DNA from: Hydrogenothermus sp.
Lineage (GTDB): Bacteria; Aquificota; Aquificia; Aquificales; Hydrogenothermaceae
Length of the DNA stretch: 6,344 nucleotides
Assembly: GCA_003978675.1 (NCBI GenBank)
Contig: QNYP01000102.1
Span: forward strand, 1-6,344
Direction: 5' to 3'
Shown here: positions 1-5,867 of the stretch, piece after piece
Position numbering within the stretch: position 1 is the stretch's first letter
Layout of the letters: every line of letters starts with the position of its first letter
Translations under genes and position numbers: made by a program
Notes under the pieces: model-generated
The model's database searches: none
Told to the model about the DNA's origin: nothing
Seen by the model: only the letters and a program-made list of their open reading frames with translations

Positions 1-230
1 CTATAATAGAAAATGCTTTTTTGCACTCTGAAGATTTTATAAAAATAAAACTTCTTAATATAAATGGTAAAGCTGTTTTATGTGTTATGAACGATATTAG
101 AAAAAATAATGAATATAACTCCCATTCTGGTATTGGTTATGTTTTAATAGATAGTATAGTAAAAAGATATAACTATAAAATTAAAAAGTATGTATATAAA
201 AGTAAATTCATAGTATGTATTGAATTTTGA
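1..230 (+). CDS. Sensor histidine kinase, C-terminal ATPase fragment (5' end outside window)
   Basis: The frame is open from the left edge (first full codon at 3) to a TGA at 228-230, so this is the last ~75 residues of a longer protein. It reads like the end of a HATPase_c domain. An N-box-like stretch, IENAFLHS, carries the Asn that normally coordinates Mg-ATP. A shortened G1 region follows (VMNDIRKN), then a glycine box (SGIGYVLIDSIVKRYNYKI) that matches the usual S/G-x-G-L-x-L-V-K-x-I-V pattern. A final beta strand closes the domain. The ATP lid looks short and the G1 motif degenerate, so ATP binding may be atypical. The phosphoacceptor histidine and sensor domain lie outside the window. 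Its position just upstream of minor pilin genes makes a PilS-like role in pilus regulation possible, but only from context. A TTG at 21 is an internal codon, not a credible start. Confidence 0.6.
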   Translation, partial: IIENAFLHSEDFIKIKLLNINGKAVLCVMNDIRKNNEYNSHSGIGYVLIDSIVKRYNYKIKKYVYKSKFIVCIEF

Positions 231-253
231 TTTTAATAAATATTCACGATTTT

Positions 254-281
254 TTAACGAAAAAAACATATATTTTATAAT
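254..281 (+). promoter_or_regulatory. Candidate sigma-70-type promoter for the minor pilin operon
   Basis: The 81-bp gap before the operon contains a perfect -10 hexamer, TATAAT, at 276-281. TTAACG at 254-259 lies 16 bp upstream and matches the -35 consensus at four of six positions. Transcription would start about 20 bp upstream of the ATG at 312. In DNA this AT-rich a TATAAT can arise by chance, so the spacing and the location in the only real gap on this strand are the main support. No operator or riboswitch is visible here. Confidence 0.4.
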
Positions 282-311
282 AGAGAAAAAAATTTTACTG
301 GGGGTATAAAA

Positions 312-1421
312 ATGAAACTGTTAAAAGGTATTCAAGTTTTTCTCTTGAGTGTAGTTTCCTTGTTTGTATCTGGCCAATATATATGGGCAAATGCTGATGA
401 AGAAATGCATGAAGCTAGTCATAAACATAAACATTGCAAAAGTCATAAAGCTAAAAAAATGCTTAAATCGGCATCTATAGCTCTAAATGAATTTACATGT
501 AAAAAAGTTTGTAAAGTAAACAATAGCAGTGAAAAAAGTATGGGTCATCATTATGAGAATCAACATCGTTATGAGAATGAACATCGTTATGAAAATGGGA
601 ATCATCATGACAATTCCGAGAATGAAAATCGCTATGAAAATGAGCACCGTTATGAAAATAAGCATGCTAATAAAGATGTATCAGATACATCAAATAATTG
701 CGATGTGTCAAATAAAGATGTAAAAAGCTATTCGGAATCTGATAACGATGGTATAAAAACAGATAGATCTTGGGATGGAGAATATAATCATAATTATGAT
801 GTTTCTGATGTTTCAGATAATTCAGAACACGCTGTTAATAAAGTTTTAATATGTAGAGATGTGAATATGAATGAAAACTTTAATTTTAGTGATATAAAAG
901 ATATAGTTGTTATAAAAGGAAATTTAGGTGGTGGAAATAATTTCCATCTTAAAGACGGAGATGACATTATAGCAATTTCTGGAAATGTAAATGGAAATGT
1001 TTCTATTGATGGTGGAAATGGAGTTGATGTTTTAATGCTGGTAAAAGGTTTAGACAGCTATACATTTAGTAATTTCACAAATAATAATGGCATAATATCA
1101 TCTCAAATTATTGATAAAGATACAGGGAAAACTATAACTATTAACAATATGGAAGGACTTAGATTTGGAAATGTAAATTTAGTACCTACTTCTGATCCTC
1201 AATCTGCAATTTCTCAAGGTAGTTCTGTATTAAAGTTAGACTTAAATGGAGCAGGTTTGACAGATATTCTATCTAATATACAGGTCTTGAAACAAAATGG
1301 AGAAGTATTATTCAAGTATAATGATAATATTTATGATACAGTTGTAATAAATACAGATAGTAATAATGCATTAGTTTTATTAGGGGAAAGAAGCTTAGGC
1401 TTATTATGGAAAGAAAACTAA
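312..1421 (+). CDS. Secreted His-rich protein with hexapeptide repeats and RTX-like motif
   Basis: The 369-residue product has no family that I recognise with confidence. The N-terminus is a Sec signal peptide: KLLK, a hydrophobic core at residues 8-20, and probable cleavage after an Ala near residues 26-28. Residues 33-48 are His/Lys-rich (HEASHKHKHCKSHK), a possible metal-binding patch, and a C-x3-C follows at 63-67. Residues 79-117 are imperfect H-R-Y-E-N-x repeats, and residues 121-175 are Asp/Ser-rich (repeated DVSD). The C-terminal half looks folded: DGDDII at 215-220 and GGNGVDVL at 234-241 match the RTX calcium nonapeptide G-G-x-G-x-D-x-L, and MEGLRFGNVNL at 280-290 resembles the strand that often follows RTX blocks. 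The start has GGGGG at 300-304, 7 nt upstream of the ATG. The gene overlaps the FimT-like gene by 16 bp, so it belongs to the pilin operon. A surface or pilus-associated calcium- or metal-binding role is inference. Confidence 0.75.
   Translation: MKLLKGIQVFLLSVVSLFVSGQYIWANADEEMHEASHKHKHCKSHKAKKMLKSASIALNEFTCKKVCKVNNSSEKSMGHHYENQHRYENEHRYENGNHHDNSENENRYENEHRYENKHANKDVSDTSNNCDVSNKDVKSYSESDNDGIKTDRSWDGEYNHNYDVSDVSDNSEHAVNKVLICRDVNMNENFNFSDIKDIVVIKGNLGGGNNFHLKDGDDIIAISGNVNGNVSIDGGNGVDVLMLVKGLDSYTFSNFTNNNGIISSQIIDKDTGKTITINNMEGLRFGNVNLVPTSDPQSAISQGSSVLKLDLNGAGLTDILSNIQVLKQNGEVLFKYNDNIYDTVVINTDSNNALVLLGERSLGLLWKEN
546..662 (+). repeat. 18-bp in-frame tandem repeats encoding HRYEN[E/Q/G/K]
   Basis: Six 18-bp units lie at 546, 564, 582, 600, 627 and 645, with a 9-bp partial unit (618-626) between the fourth and fifth. 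They encode HHYENQ, HRYENE, HRYENG, NHHDNS, NRYENE and HRYENK. The fourth unit is strongly diverged. Synonymous differences between units (GAA/GAG, CGT/CGC, CAT/CAC) suggest an old expansion kept at the protein level. Confidence 0.85.
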
Positions 1422-1879
1422 AATCAGGTTTTACATTAGTTGAATTATTAGTAGTTATATCTATAATGGGGATTTTGGCTTCTATAGCCATCCCCAACCT
1501 TATAAAGTGGATAAATTCTGGAATTGTTAAACAAAGCACATTACAGATACATTCTTTTTTACATAAATCTAGATTATTAGCTTTTACAGAAAGAATTGAT
1601 TTAACTTTATCTATAAGTGGAAATAAAATTTGTTTAAAATGCCAAGATTCTGATAATTATTGTAAAAGTATATATCCAGATAATATTCAGTGTATAGAGG
1701 CTACCAAAAGTTTATATTCAAATGTAGATTCTATAGACATTTCTAAATATGGATATTTTGAAAAACGAGGTTCGATATTTGTTAATGATTTGGAAAATAT
1801 AGCTAAATTTAACTGTGTTTCAGTTTCTTTAATAAGAATTAGATTAGGAAAAAACGATGGAAACAACAACTGTAATTAA
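1406..1879 (+). CDS. FimT/GspH-like minor pilin
   Basis: This 157-residue protein has a class III (prepilin) signal: the leader MERKLKSG, cleavage expected between G8 and F9 by prepilin peptidase, Glu at mature position +5 (E13), and Pro at +22 (P30). A ~20-residue hydrophobic helix serves for inner membrane insertion and pilus packing. The C-terminal stretch RIRLGKNDGNNNC resembles the G-R-V-R beta strand near the end of FimT/GspH proteins, and length and gene order (first of the minor pilins) agree. Six cysteines are present, four clustered at residues 76-96, probably in disulfides after export. FimT/GspH proteins act in priming and the tip complex, and some FimT bind DNA. The start lies inside the end of the preceding gene, with only a weak Shine-Dalgarno, so translational coupling is likely. 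Confidence 0.85.
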   Translation: MERKLKSGFTLVELLVVISIMGILASIAIPNLIKWINSGIVKQSTLQIHSFLHKSRLLAFTERIDLTLSISGNKICLKCQDSDNYCKSIYPDNIQCIEATKSLYSNVDSIDISKYGYFEKRGSIFVNDLENIAKFNCVSVSLIRIRLGKNDGNNNCN

Positions 1880-2267
1880 TTTTAGGAAAAAAAGTGGTTT
1901 TACATTAATAGAAGTGTTGGTATCTATTGTTATATTATCTTTTGTTTCTCTTATCTCTTTTTCTTTTATGTCTCAAGCTTATGAAAATGAAACTAAGACA
2001 ATGGCAAGAATTAAGGCAATACAGGTTGCATATTCTTGTAGTGAATATTTACAGAGCTTAAAATATGAAGATATTTCAGAAAATTCTTGTGATTTTTTAG
2101 AAACAGGGAATACTTTTAGAAATTTAAACTTAATATACAAAATAGATATACTTCAAAAAGAAATTATACCAAATGAAATAAAGTTAGTTGATGTGATAGT
2201 AAAATGGAACTTGTACGGGAATGATAATGAATATAAACTTAGTATGCTTGTAAATAAAGATGTTTAG
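1857..2267 (+). CDS. PilV/GspI-like minor pilin
   Basis: This 136-residue protein has a prepilin signal: the leader ends KKSG (G14), mature residue Phe15, and Glu at +5 (E19) in FTLIEVLVSIVIL, the form typical of PilV/GspI. Pro at +22 is absent, as is common in this subfamily. The C-terminal VDVIVKWNLYGNDNEYKLSML resembles the closing strands of PilV proteins (V-x-V-x-W followed by a polar turn). Two cysteines (61 and 78) could pair. The ATG is preceded by AGGAA at 1846-1850 with 6-nt spacing, which supports this start, and the gene overlaps the FimT-like gene by 23 bp. The expected role is in the minor pilin tip or priming complex with its neighbours. Confidence 0.83.
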   Translation: METTTVINFRKKSGFTLIEVLVSIVILSFVSLISFSFMSQAYENETKTMARIKAIQVAYSCSEYLQSLKYEDISENSCDFLETGNTFRNLNLIYKIDILQKEIIPNEIKLVDVIVKWNLYGNDNEYKLSMLVNKDV

Positions 2268-3021
2268 GATAATTAAAAGTAAAGGCTTTACGATAGTTGA
2301 ACTGTTAGTAGTTTTAGCAATTATAAGCATAATATCATTAGCTATATTAAGCTTATTCCAATTTATTTTAAAGAGTTTTGATAAAGAATATAAGAAGCTA
2401 GTTTCTCAACTTGAATTTAATTCTGCATTAGAACTTTTAAGGGTAGATTTAAACCATGCAGGTTATGGTATAGCAAAAGATTTAGATATAAACGTTTTGG
2501 ATTGGGATTCGTTAAATAAAATTTTAATAATAAGAAGTTCTATAAATATAACTAATAGAAAAACTAGAGGTTGGCTTTTTATAGATTGTAGAAATAATAT
2601 TTTTAATGTCAAAATAGATGATAGAGAAGAAAAATTATCAAACCAAGATTTAGTTTTTACTGACATAAACAGAAACTTTATAGCTAATGGTAAATATGGA
2701 AATTGTCCTGATTCTTTTATAATGATTGCATTTCCCTTGGATACAAACTATACACTTTGTAATGGTCAGTATTGTTATGAGATTAAATATAGGTTTATAG
2801 AATCTAAAGATAACACTTGTGAACCTGGAAATTATAGTTTAGTTCGTTCTGTGAATGATGGTAATGGAGAAATAATTATAAACTGTGTAAGAAATCCCCA
2901 GATAGATATAGACTATACGAATAAAAAAATATATATATCTATGGATGTTTTAGAAATTAAGGATAAAAATAATCCTATATGGCAGAATGTTAAGTTGACA
3001 GTAAAACCAATGAATTGGTGA
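2260..3021 (+). CDS. PilW/GspJ-like minor pilin
   Basis: This 253-residue protein is the largest pilin of the operon. The leader MFRIIKSKG is cleaved before Phe10, and Glu14 is at +5 in FTIVELLVVLAIIS. A long amphipathic helix continues to about residue 60. LLRVDLNHAGYGI at 59-71 carries the L-x-x-D-L-x-x-A-G-Y-G signature seen in PilW/GspJ proteins. The remainder is a beta-rich globular domain with six cysteines. Its large size fits PilW/GspJ, which forms the tip complex with the I/V and K/X type subunits. The start overlaps the previous stop by 8 bp (ATGTTTAG) without a clear Shine-Dalgarno, so it probably depends on reinitiation by ribosomes from the PilV-like gene. Confidence 0.82.
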   Translation: MFRIIKSKGFTIVELLVVLAIISIISLAILSLFQFILKSFDKEYKKLVSQLEFNSALELLRVDLNHAGYGIAKDLDINVLDWDSLNKILIIRSSINITNRKTRGWLFIDCRNNIFNVKIDDREEKLSNQDLVFTDINRNFIANGKYGNCPDSFIMIAFPLDTNYTLCNGQYCYEIKYRFIESKDNTCEPGNYSLVRSVNDGNGEIIINCVRNPQIDIDYTNKKIYISMDVLEIKDKNNPIWQNVKLTVKPMNW

Positions 3022-3026
3022 TAAGT

Positions 3027-3449
3027 ATGAAAAATAATGAAAGTGGAATGGTTCTAATTATAACTCTCATAATAACAATGATATCGTTAGCTTTGGTGGG
3101 AGCTATTTTTTATCTAATTTTGACAACTACAAACTTTTCAACAAAAAATAAAACCTATATACAAACTTTAGAAATTTCTAAAAGTGTATCTAAGCTTATA
3201 ATGAAAAAATTAAGAGATGGAAGCATTAAATGTACAGGTGATACAGTTTGTTATTCTTCTTGTGAAGAAAATTGCTTTGTAGATTTAAGCGATATTAGTT
3301 CTAGTTTCTCTGGATATGATATAACTGCAACAATTAAGGTTAAATTGGATCTTACAACTTCGGATTTGTATGGAATTGTAGTTTCAACAAAGAAAAAGAA
3401 TTCTTTGGAAAAGTCAGAAGTTAAGTTTCTTTTTAAAAAGGTTAAGTAA
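3027..3449 (+). CDS. PilX/GspK-like minor pilin without Glu5
   Basis: I choose the ATG at 3027 (140 residues), not the in-frame TTG at 3015, because it gives a short leader, MKNNESG, directly before the hydrophobic helix MVLIITLIITMISLALVGA. It also lies 5 bp after the PilW-like stop, with weak GGTGA at 3017-3021. Cleavage is expected between G7 and M8. Position +5 is Ile, not Glu; absence of Glu5 is a known trait of GspK, the tip-most pseudopilin, and the sequence also resembles the PilX N-terminal domain (G-x-x-L-I-x-x-L). Residues 69-83 hold four cysteines spaced C-x5-C-x3-C-x3-C. At 140 residues it is far shorter than typical GspK, so PilX is the better analogy. As last gene of the operon it fits the usual order. 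Confidence 0.75.
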   Translation: MKNNESGMVLIITLIITMISLALVGAIFYLILTTTNFSTKNKTYIQTLEISKSVSKLIMKKLRDGSIKCTGDTVCYSSCEENCFVDLSDISSSFSGYDITATIKVKLDLTTSDLYGIVVSTKKKNSLEKSEVKFLFKKVK

Positions 3450-3452
3450 GAT

Positions 3453-5444
3453 TCATTGTGCTTTAAATACAACTAAATTTGGAAAATCATCATAAACTTT
3501 TTTAAAGTATTTATTTTCTATATCTAAGAAGAATAACTTATTAAATGTAGTGTTATAAAACACTGGTATAATATATGAGAAAAACAATTCTCTTTTGTCT
3601 TGAATATAGACTATTTCTAATATTAGGTTCTTTCTAGAACCTGTAAACATGTAAAAGGGTAATTTTTTTATATTTTTTTTATCTCTATTGATAAATATGG
3701 TTTCCAATATATTTGGATTTTTTGCTAGTTCTATGTAAGAAGGATTCCATAGTAAAAGTTTTCTTTCTACATTGAAGAAAAAATCTCTACAGTAGTAGAG
3801 TTTATTTTCTAAAGGTAAACACTTGGTTATGTTTTTAACCATAGGTATTTCAAAGTTTTTTATGTTCGTATTGTAAACACCTTGTCTAGTAGTTGAAACT
3901 TCGTAGGGAAGTTTTTTGGTTAATACAATATAAACCGTATTTTTAGGGGATTTATTATAGTTTTCAACTTTTTTGTTAAATTCTTTTAACGATAGTTTAG
4001 AGTATTCGTCGTAAAAATGATTTGTTATAAATGAAATTAATTTATAACTTTTTTTAAGTGAATTAGTATAAAAGGAGTTTGCTATAGCAAAATTTTTTAT
4101 TATATTTTGATTCCCATTGTCTACATATACTCCTTTATCTAAAATATATCTTAGAGGATATCCATAAGACCATGTATACCATACGTAAGATTTATTTTCT
4201 AGCTTGTTTTTAGCTTCTTTTAATGAATAAAAAATCTCATCATTTACAACAGGTATAGGTTTTACAAGAGCTATGGAAACAGGGAAAGAGGATATAATAA
4301 TTAAAGCTATTAAGGTAAGTTTATATAGATTTTTCTCTAAAAAAATAAATTTCTTTTTTAGATATTCGTATATTATATAGTAAAAATACCCAATTCCCAT
4401 TCCAATAAAAGGTATTAAATATATTAAAAATCTCACTCCGGATTTAAAAGATAAAAGTCCAATTACAATTATAGGAATTGCTACAGATATGTATTTAAAG
4501 TGCCTTTTTAATACTAATAAAAAGCCTATTATACCTATTATTGCTAGAATTATATTGTCCGTAATAGCATCTAAAAATATGTTTATGTTAGCTGGTTGTA
4601 ATTCAGATATGAATTTCGCATTTGATTCTGGAATAAAGGTTTGAGCTTCTGGTTGTTTGAAAACGTAGTGAAATATTTTATATAGTAAGCCATAAAATCC
4701 TTTCTCTAAAAAAGGCCATAAGGCTATTATATAAGTAAGTATTACGATACTTATATTTTTTAGTAAGTTTTTATTTTTTAAATCTTTAAAATAAAAAGTT
4801 ATAAATCCAAAAATAATAGAAGCTAAAAATACATTGGCAAATAAGGGTTTTGAATACCACCACATAAATATGTTAAAGCATAATGTTAAGGCTAAAAGGT
4901 AGAATATTGATTTTTTCAGATTATGTAAATTTTCAATAATTTTTAGAACAAAGAACAAGATTAAAAAAACAAAAAATAAAATAAGACTATCTGTATCAAA
5001 TCTGCCAGGGATATTTCTTGAGTAATATACAGAATTTAAACTACTAAGAATTGCTCCACTTATAAAGGCATAAATTGGTAAAAATTTTTTTGTATAGAGA
5101 TACATAGTAAAAACAAGAAGCGGTGTTAAAATAGCGGATGTAAAAACAATTATTGTTTCTAATTTAATCCCTAAAAATTTAACTAAAATATATGCTATAT
5201 ATGAATTCATTGGAATAGGACTTGGAGATAAAGTAAAATCAGGAACATTCCTAAGATAATCTATAGTTTTATAGGAACCATCTAAAAGTTGTTTAGCGTA
5301 GGATGCATATATATATCCATCAAAAGAGGTAAGGATATTTTCTTTGTTTAATACGAAATTTACATCTTTTAGATAAAAAAAGAGGTTAAAAATGTAAATT
5401 AGCCCTAAAATTGAAAAAGTTTGAATGTATTTGTATTTACTCAC
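3453..5444 (-). CDS. PglB/STT3-family oligosaccharyltransferase
   Basis: This 663-residue GT-C enzyme would transfer a lipid-linked glycan to protein Asn (or related) acceptors in the periplasm; Campylobacter PglB is about 713 residues. A multi-pass membrane N-terminal two-thirds precedes a soluble periplasmic domain from about residue 400. By eye the catalytic features align: S-F-D-G-Y at 40-44 (first acidic residue D42), SRNIPGRFDTD at 142-152 (R143, D150, D152), MWWYSKP at 194-200, FISE at 278-281 matching the T-I-x-E loop (E281), and SGVRF with R338 like the lipid-phosphate-binding Arg. The W-W-D-Y-G acceptor motif reads T-W-S-Y-G (424-428), followed by conserved YPLRY and VDNGNQ. The GTG start at 5444 overlaps the stop of the upstream pilin by 8 bp, so translation is coupled. 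Neighbouring pilins are the likely substrates. An alternative is an O-linked or otherwise altered acceptor specificity. Confidence 0.85.
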   Translation of the reverse strand: MSKYKYIQTFSILGLIYIFNLFFYLKDVNFVLNKENILTSFDGYIYASYAKQLLDGSYKTIDYLRNVPDFTLSPSPIPMNSYIAYILVKFLGIKLETIIVFTSAILTPLLVFTMYLYTKKFLPIYAFISGAILSSLNSVYYSRNIPGRFDTDSLILFFVFLILFFVLKIIENLHNLKKSIFYLLALTLCFNIFMWWYSKPLFANVFLASIIFGFITFYFKDLKNKNLLKNISIVILTYIIALWPFLEKGFYGLLYKIFHYVFKQPEAQTFIPESNAKFISELQPANINIFLDAITDNIILAIIGIIGFLLVLKRHFKYISVAIPIIVIGLLSFKSGVRFLIYLIPFIGMGIGYFYYIIYEYLKKKFIFLEKNLYKLTLIALIIISSFPVSIALVKPIPVVNDEIFYSLKEAKNKLENKSYVWYTWSYGYPLRYILDKGVYVDNGNQNIIKNFAIANSFYTNSLKKSYKLISFITNHFYDEYSKLSLKEFNKKVENYNKSPKNTVYIVLTKKLPYEVSTTRQGVYNTNIKNFEIPMVKNITKCLPLENKLYYCRDFFFNVERKLLLWNPSYIELAKNPNILETIFINRDKKNIKKLPFYMFTGSRKNLILEIVYIQDKRELFFSYIIPVFYNTTFNKLFFLDIENKYFKKVYDDFPNLVVFKAQ

Positions 5445-5781
5445 AACTTACTCTATTACTAGAATCTATTGAGCAAGTTATTGAATAACCTTCTATTGTA
5501 AATGTGCAATTTGAAGTAGAAATGTAAAATAAACCGCTATTTTCAGATAGGGCGATTGGACATGAGGCATTAGCTCCTGGGATATTACAATTTAAGCTTT
5601 TTACAGAACTATTTTCAGTGTAATAGGTGGCAAGCTTATTTATACATATTCTCATTGTATCTGTTGCAGATGCTATAGCACTTCTTTTTTTGTATTTTGT
5701 ATATTGAGGGATAGCTATTGCTGATAGAATTGCTATTATGGCTATAATTACCAATAATTCTATAAGTGTAAAGCCTCTCAT
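5437..5781 (-). CDS. Second type IV pilin, paralog of the upstream pilin
   Basis: I choose the ATG at 5781 (114 residues) over the one at 5805, because GGGAGGGG (complement of 5788-5795) lies 6 nt upstream of it, while the longer form has no binding site. The leader is only MRG. Cleavage before Phe4 leaves FTLIELLVIIAIIAILSAIAIPQ with Glu at +5 and Pro at +22, the classic pilin helix. The globular part has six cysteines and ends GYSITCSIDSSNRVSCE, closely matching the end of the neighbouring pilin, so the two are paralogs. Three N-X-S/T sites are present: N57-S-S, N71-A-S and N91-C-T. The stop overlaps the oligosaccharyltransferase start by 8 bp. It could be a second major pilin, a minor subunit or a specialised glycosylated pilin. 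Confidence 0.87.
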   Translation of the reverse strand: MRGFTLIELLVIIAIIAILSAIAIPQYTKYKKRSAIASATDTMRICINKLATYYTENSSVKSLNCNIPGANASCPIALSENSGLFYISTSNCTFTIEGYSITCSIDSSNRVSCE

Positions 5782-5787
5782 TATTAA

Positions 5788-5795
5788 CCCCTCCC
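5788..5795 (-). promoter_or_regulatory. Strong ribosome binding site deciding the second pilin start
   Basis: The minus strand reads GGGAGGGG followed by TTAATA and ATG, a 6-nt spacing. It fixes the start at 5781. Six bases of it (GGAGGG) are complementary to the distal arm of the hairpin just upstream. Confidence 0.7.
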
Positions 5796-5823
5796 ATATA
5801 TACATATTAGGAAATATGTCTAA

Positions 5824-5847
5824 AAGGAGGGAATCCTATCCCTCCTT
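5824..5847 (-). terminator. Hairpin between the two pilin genes (partial terminator or attenuator)
   Basis: AAGGAGGGA (5824-5832) and TCCCTCCTT (5839-5847) form a perfect 9-bp stem with a 6-nt loop. In the minus-strand RNA the stem is followed by UUUUAGACAUAUUU, a short and interrupted U run. It lies about 20 bp after the stop of the first pilin. It could be a leaky intrinsic terminator or a 3'-end stabiliser, letting the first pilin be made in excess over the second pilin and the transferase. Similar read-through hairpins are common after major pilin genes. Confidence 0.6.
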
Positions 5848-5867
5848 ATTTATTAGTCAATTCTGTT

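Noticed and set aside
251..270. Possible terminator after the histidine kinase (tttttt-aacg-aaaaaa).
   Set aside because: The stem is only A-T pairs in an AT-rich gap and would not be stable.
546..662. Regularly spaced repeats that could suggest a CRISPR-like array.
   Set aside because: Units are 18 bp, contiguous, in frame and encode a hexapeptide; there are no spacers.
483..723. Open frames on both strands overlapping the repeat region (minus 483-665 and plus 529-723).
   Set aside because: They are Met/Ile-rich shadow frames of the repeat codons, without ribosome binding sites or recognisable domains.
3429..3440. Perfect palindrome cttttt-aaaaag near the end of the PilX-like gene.
   Set aside because: No loop and almost all A/T pairs; it arises from Phe and Lys codons and would not terminate transcription.
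3625..3642. AGGTTCT-ttct-AGAACCT inverted repeat.
   Set aside because: A 7-bp stem within coding sequence with no U run on either strand; chance occurrence is likely.
3785..3800. CTCTAC-agta-GTAGAG hairpin followed by a T-rich run on the + strand, a possible terminator for the minor pilin operon.
   Set aside because: The stem is 6 bp with half AT pairs, lies over 300 bp past the operon end inside the transferase coding sequence, and is explained by the codons there.
5437..5805. Longer second pilin starting at the ATG at 5805.
   Set aside because: The longer start has no Shine-Dalgarno, while the ATG at 5781 has a strong one with 6-nt spacing and gives a normal short leader.
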